From contig JAJRXD010000034.1 in NCBI GenBank assembly GCA_024276465.1, positions 1 through 64,000 of the forward strand: a stretch of DNA of 64,000 bases, written 5' to 3'. Positions within the stretch are counted from its first letter, which is position 1. The number at the start of each line of letters is the position of its first letter. Made by a program: the position numbers and the translations under genes. This DNA comes from Deltaproteobacteria bacterium. Lineage in GTDB: Bacteria; Desulfobacterota; WTBG01; CAIYCZ01; CAIRTM01. Shown here piece after piece: positions 1 through 8,068 of the stretch. The notes beneath the pieces are model-generated. The model worked only from the letters and a program-made list of their open reading frames with translations, was not told where the DNA came from and did not search any database.

Positions 1-28
1 CATTTCGAGGAAAATGGGGAGGATTAAG

Positions 29-1471
29 ATGAAAGCCGTGTGCAACCCTCAAACCATTTCAGCGTTTGAGGGTTTTTTTATTGAAAAAACAAAGAGCAAG
101 TTTAAATATTTTGTGCTGGTTTTCTTGGGGCTGTTTGTTTGCAACATCCCTGCTGCGCGTTGTTCAGTAGATGAGATATTTATTATTACTTCTGACTATG
201 AAACCGGCGGATACGCCTCTTTGAATATCTCAAGTCAGCAGGCACAACATGAATCAGGAACCATTTACAGTGATGCTGTTGCGCGTTTTTTTGAAGATAA
301 AATTTATGTCATAGAACGTTGGCACGGTGATAATATCACTGTTTTCCAAAAAGACAACCTTCACAATCCCATCATTCAGTTTTCTGTTGGAAGCGGCTCA
401 AATCCTCACGATTTTTTACTCATCAACAACTCCAAGGCATACATAACCCTTTACGAGGAGTCCTTTCTTGTAATAGTAAACCCGTCAACAGGTAAAACAA
501 CCGGCAAAATTGATCTTTCCGGGTTTGCGGACAATGACGGCATACCCGAGATGGACATTATGCTCTATCATGACAACAAGGTTTTTGTGAGCCTGCAGGG
601 CCTTGACCGCAACAGCCTGTTTCAGCCTTCAGGCCTCAGCCGGATTGTTGTAATTGACCCTGAAAAAGATACTGTTATTGATGCTGATCCGGAAAGAGCG
701 GGCATACAGGCGATTGAGCTTAAATTGACAAATCCTCTTGACATGAAATTTGTTCCGGAAGCAGGGAAAATACTTGTTGCTGAAGCCGGCAGCTTCTTTT
801 CAGCCAGCGATGGTGGATTTGAATTTGTAAACCCGTCAACTCTGCAGGCAGAGGGCATCATCATGACCGAATCCGAAATGGGAGGACAGATTGGCGGGGC
901 TTTCAGGTCATTCAGCATGGTTAGCAGGGATGAGGGTTATGCAATTGTGACGACTGGGGACTGGCAGACACAGGTTGTCAGATTTAACCTTGCCACCCGC
1001 AGTGTTTTTCCAGTACATGCTCCGGGCACAGGATTTGTTCATGCGGACATACTTGCTCTTGAGGATATGCTGTTTGTATGTGACAGGAACATGCAGAATC
1101 CCGGCATAAGAGTTTTCGACACAAACACTGATACTGAGATTACCATGGCGCCCATTGATGTGGGTCTGCCGCCTTATTGCATGGTTCCAGTCGAAAAATC
1201 ACTGTCTGCTCCGTCCCGTCCCGGTGATAATGACACAGATCCTGTGCCCCCACCGGAACCGGTTGAATGTCCTGTAGAGTTTCTGTTCGGCCAGGACCAT
1301 AAAATAACGTCATGGTGCCGGTTTTTAAGAGATTCTGTACTCAGCCGCTCTGAAGAGGGCAGAAAAATTATTGAACTCTATTATAAATACCTGCCTGAAT
1401 TTTTGGCAGAGATGAATGAAGGCATGGAACTGTTGTCCATATGTTTCAGCAGTGAAAAGAAAAAAAATTGA
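29..1471 (+). CDS. Secreted YncE/BtuG-like beta-propeller protein with CFI-box-like C-terminus
   Basis: Exported protein with a hydrophobic signal segment (YFVLVFLGLFVCN...) followed by repeats of YncE-like propeller blades (VIVNPSTGKTTG, VVIDPEKDT, GIRVFDTNTD). A Pro-rich linker (PVPPPEPVE) leads to a C-terminal tail with RFLRDSVL, GRKIIELYY and YLPEFL, which resembles the CFI-box C-terminal module from memory. The chosen start, ATG 29, has GGGAGG 6 nt upstream, but the first codons then run through a perfect terminator hairpin. The in-frame ATT at 80, placed after GAGGG and giving a textbook signal peptide (MEKTKSKFKYFV), may be the true start. It heads the TonB receptor/Exb cluster, and its propeller aligns with that of the gene at 8069. 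BtuG-type propellers bind cobalamin beside BtuB in Bacteroides; a corrinoid-capture role here is inferred. Confidence 0.7.
   Translation: MKAVCNPQTISAFEGFFIEKTKSKFKYFVLVFLGLFVCNIPAARCSVDEIFIITSDYETGGYASLNISSQQAQHESGTIYSDAVARFFEDKIYVIERWHGDNITVFQKDNLHNPIIQFSVGSGSNPHDFLLINNSKAYITLYEESFLVIVNPSTGKTTGKIDLSGFADNDGIPEMDIMLYHDNKVFVSLQGLDRNSLFQPSGLSRIVVIDPEKDTVIDADPERAGIQAIELKLTNPLDMKFVPEAGKILVAEAGSFFSASDGGFEFVNPSTLQAEGIIMTESEMGGQIGGAFRSFSMVSRDEGYAIVTTGDWQTQVVRFNLATRSVFPVHAPGTGFVHADILALEDMLFVCDRNMQNPGIRVFDTNTDTEITMAPIDVGLPPYCMVPVEKSLSAPSRPGDNDTDPVPPPEPVECPVEFLFGQDHKITSWCRFLRDSVLSRSEEGRKIIELYYKYLPEFLAEMNEGMELLSICFSSEKKKN
44..79 (+). terminator. Intrinsic terminator/attenuator inside the annotated 5' end of the propeller gene
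   Basis: AACCCTCAAA (44-53) and TTTGAGGGTT (65-74) form a perfect 10-bp stem around an 11-nt loop, followed directly by a T run (73-79). This is the classic Rho-independent form. It lies just after a good SD/ATG pair and just before the signal-peptide codons, so it could be the expression platform of a leader (riboswitch or attenuator) whose sensor lies upstream of base 1. No cobalamin-riboswitch core is visible in the bases present. Confidence 0.7.
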
Positions 1472-1478
1472 TAATCAC

Positions 1479-1617
1479 GTAAAAAGTCAATAATCAGACG
1501 GCTTTGTAAAAAACTCCAGATGCAAGGTGCAGAAAACCGAAGGAATGATGCGTACTTAGTTGTATGTCGCAATGACTGAGGTTGCCCCGATATTCCCGGG
1601 ACAGGTGGACTTTTTAC
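1479..1617. repeat. Palindromic MITE-like element with 10-bp terminal inverted repeats
   Basis: GTAAAAAGTC (1479-1488) and GACTTTTTAC (1608-1617) are perfect inverted repeats bounding a 139-bp non-coding segment between the propeller gene and the TonB receptor gene. ACTTTTTAC also occurs next to another palindromic element near 59758. No transposase is present, so it is at most a non-autonomous element or an intergenic repeat. Confidence 0.55.
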
Positions 1618-1641
1618 GAAGCTGTCAATATTAACCATATA

Positions 1642-3726
1642 ATGTTTAAAAAACTGCTTCTTATGAGTATAAGCCTTTGTGTATTGATGAGAACCGATCC
1701 CCTGCGTTGTGAAGATTCCTACGAAATCGGCAATGTGGTTGTGAGCGCTGATGAGGAGGAGGTAAACACAGGTTCTGCTGATGCCACCGGGTTTGTCACT
1801 GTCATTATGGTGGATGAACTGCCTTCTCAGGCAATATCAATTCCAGAGGTGCTTGACCAGTCGGTCGGTGTCAACGTAAAACAGTACGGGGGGCTGGGCA
1901 GTTTCAGCACAATCTCAATTCGAGGTTCTTCATCTGAACAGGTTGTCATCTATCTCGACGGTATACTTCTGAACAGGGCAGTTTCAGGAGTTGTGAACCT
2001 GGCTGACATTCCTCTTGACAATGTGGAGAAAATAGAAATATACAGGGGCACCTCTCCTGCGAGATTCGGGGCGTCAGGTATCGGGGGTGTGGTTAATATC
2101 ATTACAAAAAAGGCAAAACATTCCAGTACGTCAAAAATCAACTACACATTCGGATCATTCGAGACCCACAAGGCAAACCTGTTTTTATCCAGGAGGTTTG
2201 AGCGCCTGTACTATACGTTTTTTTATAATCATACGCAGAGCAGGGGAGACTTCAGGTTTAAAGATGACAGGGGAACCCGATATAACAGGGACGATGACAA
2301 CTGGACCCGCAGGCGCAATAATGACTTCCGTTCAAACGATCTGCTCATCAAAGCCGGCTACGAGTTTGATTCCGGATATAAACTCGATGTAAACATGAAC
2401 ATATTCAACAAAAATCAGGGAGTACCCGGAATTGGAAGTTATCAGTCACGGGATTCCCGGCTTAAAACATTCAGAAACCTTTCACATGTTAAGCTGTCCG
2501 GGGATGATCTGTTCATACCGGGACTTTCCGGTGAAGCCCTTTTTTCATACAGTTTTCAGCGGCAGAAATTCAGGGATACCAGGGGTGAGATCGGTTTCGG
2601 CAGACAGGACAACAGGGATGACACTGAAAATTTTTCAGGGCAGCTGCTTTTATCCTATCTGTTAGGGGAGTCACATCTTATAACCATTCTTGCTGAAGCA
2701 ACTGAAGAAACCTTTCAGTCCAGAGACAATCTGTCATCGCTTCAAACCCCGGATTCAATAAACAGAATAGCCTACCTTTACGGGTTTACAGAAAAAATGC
2801 GCAGCCCCCGCAAAACCAGATCAGAAGAGCAGAAAAGATTTGCCTATACCTTCAGTCTTGAAGACGAAATTTATCTTTTTAATGACCGCCTGATGATAAA
2901 TCCTTCGCTCAAGTACAACTACTATGACAATGATTTTAAGGGAATGGTGCCTTTTTCATCTGCTCTGATTTCACCGGGATCAAACACTTCGGAGTCACAG
3001 CTGACACGCAAGATAGGTGCGGTTTTGAATATCATGGAGGCAGTAAAGCTCAAAGGCAATCTGGGCAAGTACTACCGGATACCGAATTTTTACGAGCTTT
3101 TCGGAGACAGGGGTGCAATTGTGGGAAACACGGGCCTGGTGCCTGAAGAGGGAATAAACTGGGATGTTGGATTCTCTGTGAGTGGAAAAACCCCTTCCAT
3201 TTTTTTAAAATCATTCAATCTGGAATATTCCTATTTCAGAAACAGGGTAGATAACCTGATTTTGTTCATTCAGAACTCCCAGCGCACATCAATTGCAATG
3301 AATATTTCAAAGGCAAGTATTGCAGGGCATGAGTTTTTCTGGCGGTTCAGGTTTATCTGGCCAGTAATAATTTCAGGAAACCTTACTATCCAGCATGCAC
3401 GTGACAAAAGCTCAATTGCATACTGGCAAGGTAATACTCTGCCAGGAAGGCCCAAATATGAACTTTTTAACAGGATTGAAGTGTTTACAGGCAGGTACAG
3501 GCTGTTTCATGAAATAGAATTTCTTGATGAAAGCTTTCTTGACAGGGCAAATACAAAAAAGATTGACCGGAGAACAATACAAAATCTGGGCTTGTCCTGG
3601 AGCACTGAAAAGCGCTTTACATTTACTTTGGAGGTTAAGAATTTTTCTGATGAAATGACTGAGGACGTTATAGGCTATCCGCTTCCAGGAAGAAGTTATT
3701 TTTTTACAGTGGATTTATCGTTATGA
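1642..3726 (+). CDS. TonB-dependent outer-membrane receptor, BtuB-like
   Basis: Outer-membrane gated channel that imports a ligand using TonB/ExbBD energy. After the signal sequence there is a TonB-box-like stretch (GNVVVSA) and a plug domain with the conserved SISIRGSSSEQVVIYLDG and EIYRGTSPARFGASGIGGVVNI motifs. The 22-strand-type barrel ends YPLPGRSYFFTVDLSL, close to the BtuB C-terminus except that the last residue is Leu rather than aromatic. The start at ATG 1642 (MFKKLLLMSISL) is preferred over an ATG 60 nt upstream because that ATG lies inside the palindromic repeat; the SD is weak. Clustering with exbB, exbD, tonB and two propeller proteins supports a dedicated uptake system. Cobalamin or another corrinoid is the best substrate guess; a siderophore or porphyrin is possible. 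Confidence 0.88.
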   Translation: MFKKLLLMSISLCVLMRTDPLRCEDSYEIGNVVVSADEEEVNTGSADATGFVTVIMVDELPSQAISIPEVLDQSVGVNVKQYGGLGSFSTISIRGSSSEQVVIYLDGILLNRAVSGVVNLADIPLDNVEKIEIYRGTSPARFGASGIGGVVNIITKKAKHSSTSKINYTFGSFETHKANLFLSRRFERLYYTFFYNHTQSRGDFRFKDDRGTRYNRDDDNWTRRRNNDFRSNDLLIKAGYEFDSGYKLDVNMNIFNKNQGVPGIGSYQSRDSRLKTFRNLSHVKLSGDDLFIPGLSGEALFSYSFQRQKFRDTRGEIGFGRQDNRDDTENFSGQLLLSYLLGESHLITILAEATEETFQSRDNLSSLQTPDSINRIAYLYGFTEKMRSPRKTRSEEQKRFAYTFSLEDEIYLFNDRLMINPSLKYNYYDNDFKGMVPFSSALISPGSNTSESQLTRKIGAVLNIMEAVKLKGNLGKYYRIPNFYELFGDRGAIVGNTGLVPEEGINWDVGFSVSGKTPSIFLKSFNLEYSYFRNRVDNLILFIQNSQRTSIAMNISKASIAGHEFFWRFRFIWPVIISGNLTIQHARDKSSIAYWQGNTLPGRPKYELFNRIEVFTGRYRLFHEIEFLDESFLDRANTKKIDRRTIQNLGLSWSTEKRFTFTLEVKNFSDEMTEDVIGYPLPGRSYFFTVDLSL

Positions 3727-3749
3727 CAGAAAGGAGGGTAGTATTTGAT

Positions 3750-4163
3750 ATGAGGAGTTTTTTTAGAGTTGTATTTGCAGTTATGTTAGGTATGTACGCA
3801 ATTGGAGGATTTTCCGGAAAAGTGCATGCAAAGTTGTTTGAAAGCGTGAGCGGCAGGCAGTTTGTCATAGCCGGTGTTTCAACCGGTGAAATTCCTGTTT
3901 TCAATGAAGTTCTTATTTTCAATGAGGATGGATCATTTGTGATGAAAAAAATGGAGAATTACGGTGACGGTGAGTATTTTGAATTTATAAACGGTTTCTT
4001 CTATTTTATTTTTAACAATCGTTCAGGTATTGACATCCAGTTTGCAGAGGCCACAGGCTTTTCTGTTCCCAGTGTGTTCGGCCAGATGATCATCGGGTTT
4101 GGAAGCTTTATGATTGATTACAACCTGGCCCCAACGGCTTTTATCGGAATAGAAGTTTTTTAA
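3750..4163 (+). CDS. Small secreted protein of unknown function
   Basis: A protein of about 137 residues with a clear N-terminal signal peptide (MRSFFRVVFAVMLGMYAIGG...VHA) and a mature part rich in aromatic beta-type sequence (EYFEFINGFFYFIFNN). ATG 3750 is preferred because AAGGAGG lies 12 nt upstream and the signal peptide starts there; an in-frame ATG at 3723 would overlap the receptor stop as ATGA. No family is recognised. Its position between the receptor and ExbB suggests a periplasmic or surface accessory of the same uptake system. Confidence 0.6.
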   Translation: MRSFFRVVFAVMLGMYAIGGFSGKVHAKLFESVSGRQFVIAGVSTGEIPVFNEVLIFNEDGSFVMKKMENYGDGEYFEFINGFFYFIFNNRSGIDIQFAEATGFSVPSVFGQMIIGFGSFMIDYNLAPTAFIGIEVF

Positions 4164-4182
4164 AACAATGGAATGCTTCAGC

Positions 4183-4224
4183 CCTCTAAAAAAACCATCA
4201 CCAGGGTTCAGGGGGGCTTTTCAA
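4183..4224 (+). terminator. Weak terminator-like hairpin before exbB
   Basis: AGCCCTC near 4190 can pair with GGGGGCT near 4216 across a loop of about 20 nt, followed by TTTT. The stem is short and includes a G-T pair, so read-through into exbB is plausible. Confidence 0.35.
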
Positions 4225-4271
4225 ACAGCTGAACTGATAATTAAACAGTAATAGACAGGGATTATTAAACA

Positions 4272-4898
4272 ATGCTTGAAATCCTCAGTAAAGGCGGCAT
4301 TCTCATGCTTCCCATTCTGCTTTGCTCTCTGGCAGAGCTTGCCATTATTGTTGACCGTTCATATCTGTTCTGGAAGATAAGAAAGGGCACAGCCCGGTCA
4401 ATTGGCCACATGCTTGAAAACATTAAAGAGGACTGTGGAGACAAAATCCTGCAAAGCATAAAAGAAAAACCAGGGCCTGTTCCGCAAACAATTGCTGCAG
4501 GCATAAAAGCATATCTGCGCCACAAACAGGAGCACTATGTTGAAAAGATCCTTGCAAGGACAGGGTCAAGGGAGCTGTCCCTGCTTGAACATAATTTAAG
4601 GGGATTGAATGTCATAGCCAATGTTGCCCCTCTTTTAGGACTGTTAGGAACAGTTACGGGCATGATAAAGGCATTTATTCAGATCCAGGAACACGCAGGG
4701 GGAGTTGATGCTGCTCAGCTTGCAGGCGGGATATGGGAAGCCATGATAACAACAGCTGCCGGACTTACAGTTGCTATCCCCTCGCTTCTTTTTTACAATT
4801 ACTTTATGGGAAAAATCAACAGAGTGGAGACAGAAATGAAGGATGCGTCCCTTGATCTGATAGAGGCAGTACGGGAAAAAAACAGCCATGGAGTTTGA
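4272..4898 (+). CDS. exbB: ExbB/TolQ-family proton-channel subunit
   Basis: Inner-membrane component of the proton-driven motor that energises TonB. Three membrane segments are visible: ILMLPILLCSLAELAIIV near residues 9-28, ANVAPLLGLLGTVTGMIKAF near 116-136, and MITTAAGLTVAIPSLLFYNYF near 157-178. The last two carry the Gly/Ala/Thr-rich packing typical of MotA/TolQ/ExbB. The 208-residue length is normal. It overlaps exbD by 11 nt, so exbB, exbD and tonB form a translationally coupled unit. TolQ is an alternative family member, but the receptor context favours ExbB. Confidence 0.88.
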   Translation: MLEILSKGGILMLPILLCSLAELAIIVDRSYLFWKIRKGTARSIGHMLENIKEDCGDKILQSIKEKPGPVPQTIAAGIKAYLRHKQEHYVEKILARTGSRELSLLEHNLRGLNVIANVAPLLGLLGTVTGMIKAFIQIQEHAGGVDAAQLAGGIWEAMITTAAGLTVAIPSLLFYNYFMGKINRVETEMKDASLDLIEAVREKNSHGV

Positions 4899-5307
4899 AC
4901 GTCAGCGCAGAGACTCCGGAGGAATAAACATTACTCCCATCATTGACATGGTTTTCCTCCTCATAATCTTTTTTCTTCTCACATCGAGCTTTATGCGGGA
5001 CAGGGGTATCAGTGTGAATCTTCCGGTATCCTCCTCATCTTTTTCGCAGAAGCAGGAGAGAATTACTGTAACCATCGGCAGTGCCGGAGCTGTTTTTGTA
5101 AACGGACAGCAGATCGCAGAAGGTCTTCTCCTGAATTCACTAAATGAAATTTACAGGCAAAGGGGCTCAAAAAACGTTTTAATTAAAGCAGACAGGGGAA
5201 ATACCGTGGAACGGTTAGTGCAGGTTATGGATATTATAAAAAAATCAGGGGCAAAAAAACTTACTCTTGCAACACAGATAAAAAATTATCAGGTTCCTGA
5301 AAGATGA
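4888..5307 (+). CDS. exbD: ExbD/TolR-family biopolymer transport protein
   Basis: Single-span inner-membrane stator partner of ExbB. Its transmembrane helix INITPIIDMVFLLIIFFLL contains the membrane-buried Asp (D20) needed for proton coupling in this family. The periplasmic domain follows (VNLPVSS..., VLIKADRGNTVERLVQVMDIIKKSGAKKLTLAT). The 139-residue length is typical. The stop overlaps the tonB start as ATGA. Confidence 0.9.
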   Translation: MEFERQRRDSGGINITPIIDMVFLLIIFFLLTSSFMRDRGISVNLPVSSSSFSQKQERITVTIGSAGAVFVNGQQIAEGLLLNSLNEIYRQRGSKNVLIKADRGNTVERLVQVMDIIKKSGAKKLTLATQIKNYQVPER

Positions 5308-6038
5308 AAACAGCACTGTCCCGACCTCTTTCAAAAGCTTTTTTAATTTCCATGCTTGTACATGCTGCTGTTCTGGCAATACTTTTTTCATACAAGCCCC
5401 ACTGGCAGAAAAGAAGATCAAAATCAGTCCATATTTCCTTTGACTTTGAGCAGTTGCGGGTTCCTGCAAAAAGGAGCATCAGCTCTGAATCCAAAACCCG
5501 TCCTGTTAAAAAAAAAGCACCAGGTCGGGGAAAACACTCATTAAAGGCTGCAGAAAATATCAAAAGCATACAGTCTTTGAAACCTGAAATTTTTGATAGA
5601 AAAGAAAGAGAAACAGAGACTGAGCAGAAAGCAGTTCAGGCTGCAGGCAGTTCGCAGGGGAAAAAACAGCTGGAAACAATAAACAGAGCAGTATCAGAGC
5701 CACAGCCCGCATCTGCTCCTGATTCTGCGGCTGAAGCAGAAAAAAAGCGTGCTATTGATGCTTTTCTGGATCAGATCCTTTACAGGATTGAAAAAGCAAA
5801 ACATTATCCGCGCATTGCCAGAAGGAGGAAGATGAAGGGATCGGTTAAGTGCAAATTTGTAATATCAAGGGATGGCACGGTTCTGGACACAAGTATTATA
5901 AATCCATGCTCGTTTGCCATGCTTAACAGCGCAGCGATTGATGCTGTTAAAAAGGGTGTACCCTACCCGGCTTTTCCTCCCTTTCTGCAGGAAGATACTT
6001 TTACCTCCATTGTGGATATTACTTTTGAATTAAAATAG
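5304..6038 (+). CDS. tonB: TonB-family energy-transducing protein
   Basis: N-terminal membrane anchor (AFLISMLVHAAVLAILFSY), a long charged and Pro/Lys/Glu-rich periplasmic linker, and a C-terminal TonB domain (RIEKAKHYPRIARRRKMKGSVKCKF, DGTVLDTSI, AIDAVKKGVPYPAFPPFL) that would contact the receptor's TonB box. It overlaps exbD by 4 nt. It likely links ExbBD to the receptor at 1642 and perhaps to other receptors elsewhere in the genome. Confidence 0.87.
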   Translation: MKTALSRPLSKAFLISMLVHAAVLAILFSYKPHWQKRRSKSVHISFDFEQLRVPAKRSISSESKTRPVKKKAPGRGKHSLKAAENIKSIQSLKPEIFDRKERETETEQKAVQAAGSSQGKKQLETINRAVSEPQPASAPDSAAEAEKKRAIDAFLDQILYRIEKAKHYPRIARRRKMKGSVKCKFVISRDGTVLDTSIINPCSFAMLNSAAIDAVKKGVPYPAFPPFLQEDTFTSIVDITFELK

Positions 6039-6089
6039 TTAAACAGGGGTTGCCTGACGGATAAATTTATACACAGGGAGAAGCTGTCA

Positions 6090-7796
6090 ATGAATAACAA
6101 ACAACAGTGTTCGGTTTTCATGGTATCGATAATCTTTTTTTTGGTTTTTATGCATTTTTGTGCAGATGCTGCTGGAAGCCAGACCAGTCAAACCGGCTTT
6201 AAAGGCGTTGTAAGCGGTATATGTTTTGAGGACAGCAACAGAGACGGTCTGCATGATAAAGCAGAAGCAGGAATGCCGGGCGCAGCTGTATCGCTTGTAA
6301 AAATGCTGTTGGGGCTGATTCCTGTGTCTGTTGCAGCGACAGAAACAGACCCTGCCGGGCTGTATGAATTTTCAGGTCTCAGCCCGGGGGTATACAGGCT
6401 TGAGTGTTTGGTTTCTGAAGATCCGGAAAAGACAACTGAAAACCCTTCTGTGATTTTTCTGGGTATTTTTGACAGAACAGCAGAGGTTGATTTTGGCTAT
6501 GTCCCGCAGACTGTGCCGGATACATTCACAAGCACAACAACATCGGTTGCAGCTGAGCTTCCATTGCCTGCAACTTCTTCTTCAACGACTTCGTCCAGCA
6601 TGTCCACCACTACCACCACCACTGTCTCAGGCGGAGGCAGTGGTAGTGGTGGAGAAAGCAGTACCTCAACCACTACCATAAGCACAACAACAACATCGAT
6701 TACAGCTGAACCGCCTTTACCGGCAACAAATCTTATTGCAGCTGGCAGTGATAAAAAAGTCGGGCTTGCCTGGACTAACCCTGATAACGACAGATGGCAG
6801 GGCACTGTCATCATAAGGGACACGGATAACTATCCAGAGCAGCCTGGTGATGGTGTGCCTGTTTATGACGGGCGGGATTCAGACTGGGTGGATAAGAATC
6901 TCAACAATGGCACAACGTATTATTATACAGCTTTTGCCTACAGCGCGGGCAGGGTTTTTGCTGATCCTCCGGACAATGCCAGTTATTATATAACACCGCA
7001 GATGATAGAAGAGTCTGCCTGGCTTGACAACAGTACTGACTGGAAAAATCAGCCTGACCCGTTTGCTGATGAAGTTTTCATGTATGAACCTGCAATGAAT
7101 CCGGATGTTGTTCCATTTGGATCCAGTAATTTGCCTGATGTTGTACTTGGACCTCCTTCTGGAGGAGGGCAGTTAGGCGGGAGTATGGATGTTCTTTCTC
7201 TTGGTGCCAGGGCCAACGACGACAACGCTACCTCGACGCCATATGGAGGTTTTATAATACTGAAATTTACAGACAATATCATTGTCAATGCGGATGGCCC
7301 TGATTTCACTGTTTTTGAAAACCCCTTTTCTTACAGCAGCGGCGGAATGTCTGGAAGGTTTATGGAGCCGGCTGTGGTTTCTGTAAGTCAGGATGGGGTC
7401 AGGTTTTACCAGATCCCGTGTGATTTTATACCTCTTGAGGCTCAAAACCCTGAGATGGCTGATATAATAGAGCATTGCTCAAATCCTGATAATTATATTT
7501 CGGGTTTTGCAGGCCTTAACCCGGTAATGTCTTTATACCAGACTGACAATGAAACGATGGAAACATATTACGATCCAACTGACCCGACTGTATCAGGGGG
7601 CGACACATTTGATCTTGATGACCTGGTTGATGTGTCTCTGCGCTGGATTCAATATGTAAAAATCCAGTACACAGGTGACAGCTGGCTTAGAGATTCTGAT
7701 GGTGAGCTGATACGCCACAATCCGTTTGCAGGTGCCACCAGCGGATTTTCAGAATCCGGGTTTGATCTTGATGCTGTAAGTGCTGTTAATTATTGA
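6090..7796 (+). CDS. Secreted modular surface protein (SdrD-B-like, FN3-like, C-terminal 'DFxVFEN' domain)
   Basis: After a signal peptide comes an SdrD-B/Cna-B-like module (GVVSGICFEDSNRDGLHDKAE..., YEFSGLSPGVYRLECL). A Thr/Ser-rich linker with two similar blocks (each STTTTS followed by PLPAT) leads to a fibronectin-III-like domain (NLIAAGSDKKVGLAWTNPDN...TYYYTAFAY). The C-terminal domain of about 240 residues carries DGPDFTVFENP, VSVSQDGVRFYQIP, TFDLDDLVDVSL and SGFDLDAVSAV. The same domain is found in the protein encoded at 8069, so the two are paralogous in this part. The gene is 52 nt after tonB in the same direction. A surface-exposed ligand-capture role beside the receptor is inferred. 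Confidence 0.7.
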   Translation: MNNKQQCSVFMVSIIFFLVFMHFCADAAGSQTSQTGFKGVVSGICFEDSNRDGLHDKAEAGMPGAAVSLVKMLLGLIPVSVAATETDPAGLYEFSGLSPGVYRLECLVSEDPEKTTENPSVIFLGIFDRTAEVDFGYVPQTVPDTFTSTTTSVAAELPLPATSSSTTSSSMSTTTTTTVSGGGSGSGGESSTSTTTISTTTTSITAEPPLPATNLIAAGSDKKVGLAWTNPDNDRWQGTVIIRDTDNYPEQPGDGVPVYDGRDSDWVDKNLNNGTTYYYTAFAYSAGRVFADPPDNASYYITPQMIEESAWLDNSTDWKNQPDPFADEVFMYEPAMNPDVVPFGSSNLPDVVLGPPSGGGQLGGSMDVLSLGARANDDNATSTPYGGFIILKFTDNIIVNADGPDFTVFENPFSYSSGGMSGRFMEPAVVSVSQDGVRFYQIPCDFIPLEAQNPEMADIIEHCSNPDNYISGFAGLNPVMSLYQTDNETMETYYDPTDPTVSGGDTFDLDDLVDVSLRWIQYVKIQYTGDSWLRDSDGELIRHNPFAGATSGFSESGFDLDAVSAVNY

Positions 7797-7810
7797 GCTG
7801 AGTGTTAAGT

Positions 7811-8035
7811 GCCTGTGCCTTGATAAATTTTCATGAAAGGAGGTGATTGAAACAGATAATATCAATTAAATATGTGCCTCCTTTGCCCCACATTAAAGTG
7901 TAAGGCATTGGAGGCACAGGCGAAGTCATTTCGCTTGAGTGACAATCCACTCACACCCTCATCGTGTTACAGATTGCTGCTGCTGCGGTAATGACATCCG
8001 TAAAAAAAGGGTAGCAGGATTTACGGGAAGAAACA
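7811..8035 (+). promoter_or_regulatory. Structured leader with mutually exclusive helices upstream of the second propeller gene
   Basis: GCCTGTGCCT (7811-7820) is perfectly complementary to AGGCACAGGC (7912-7921). TGTGCCTCC (7873-7881) is perfectly complementary to the overlapping GGAGGCACA (7910-7918). Both cannot form at once. A perfect SD-like AAGGAGGTGA (7837-7846), followed by a possible TTG-initiated 18-codon ORF, sits between the arms, and its GGAGG can also pair with CCTCC (7877-7881). Three further hairpins follow: GCGAA/TTCGC, TGAGTG/CACTCA and CCGTAAA/TTTACGG (ending near 8026). This looks like an RNA switch or attenuator; no known riboswitch class is recognised. Confidence 0.4.
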
Positions 8036-8068
8036 AGCTAAATTGTTTTACAATCACAAGGAGGAAAA

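Noticed and set aside
1-120. Cobalamin riboswitch at the start of the window
   Set aside because: The terminator fits a leader, but none of the conserved riboswitch core is visible in the available bases; it may lie upstream of base 1.
7797-8068. Known riboswitch (cobalamin, c-di-GMP) before the second propeller gene
   Set aside because: I could not find the conserved core motifs of either class; only unclassified hairpins are supported.
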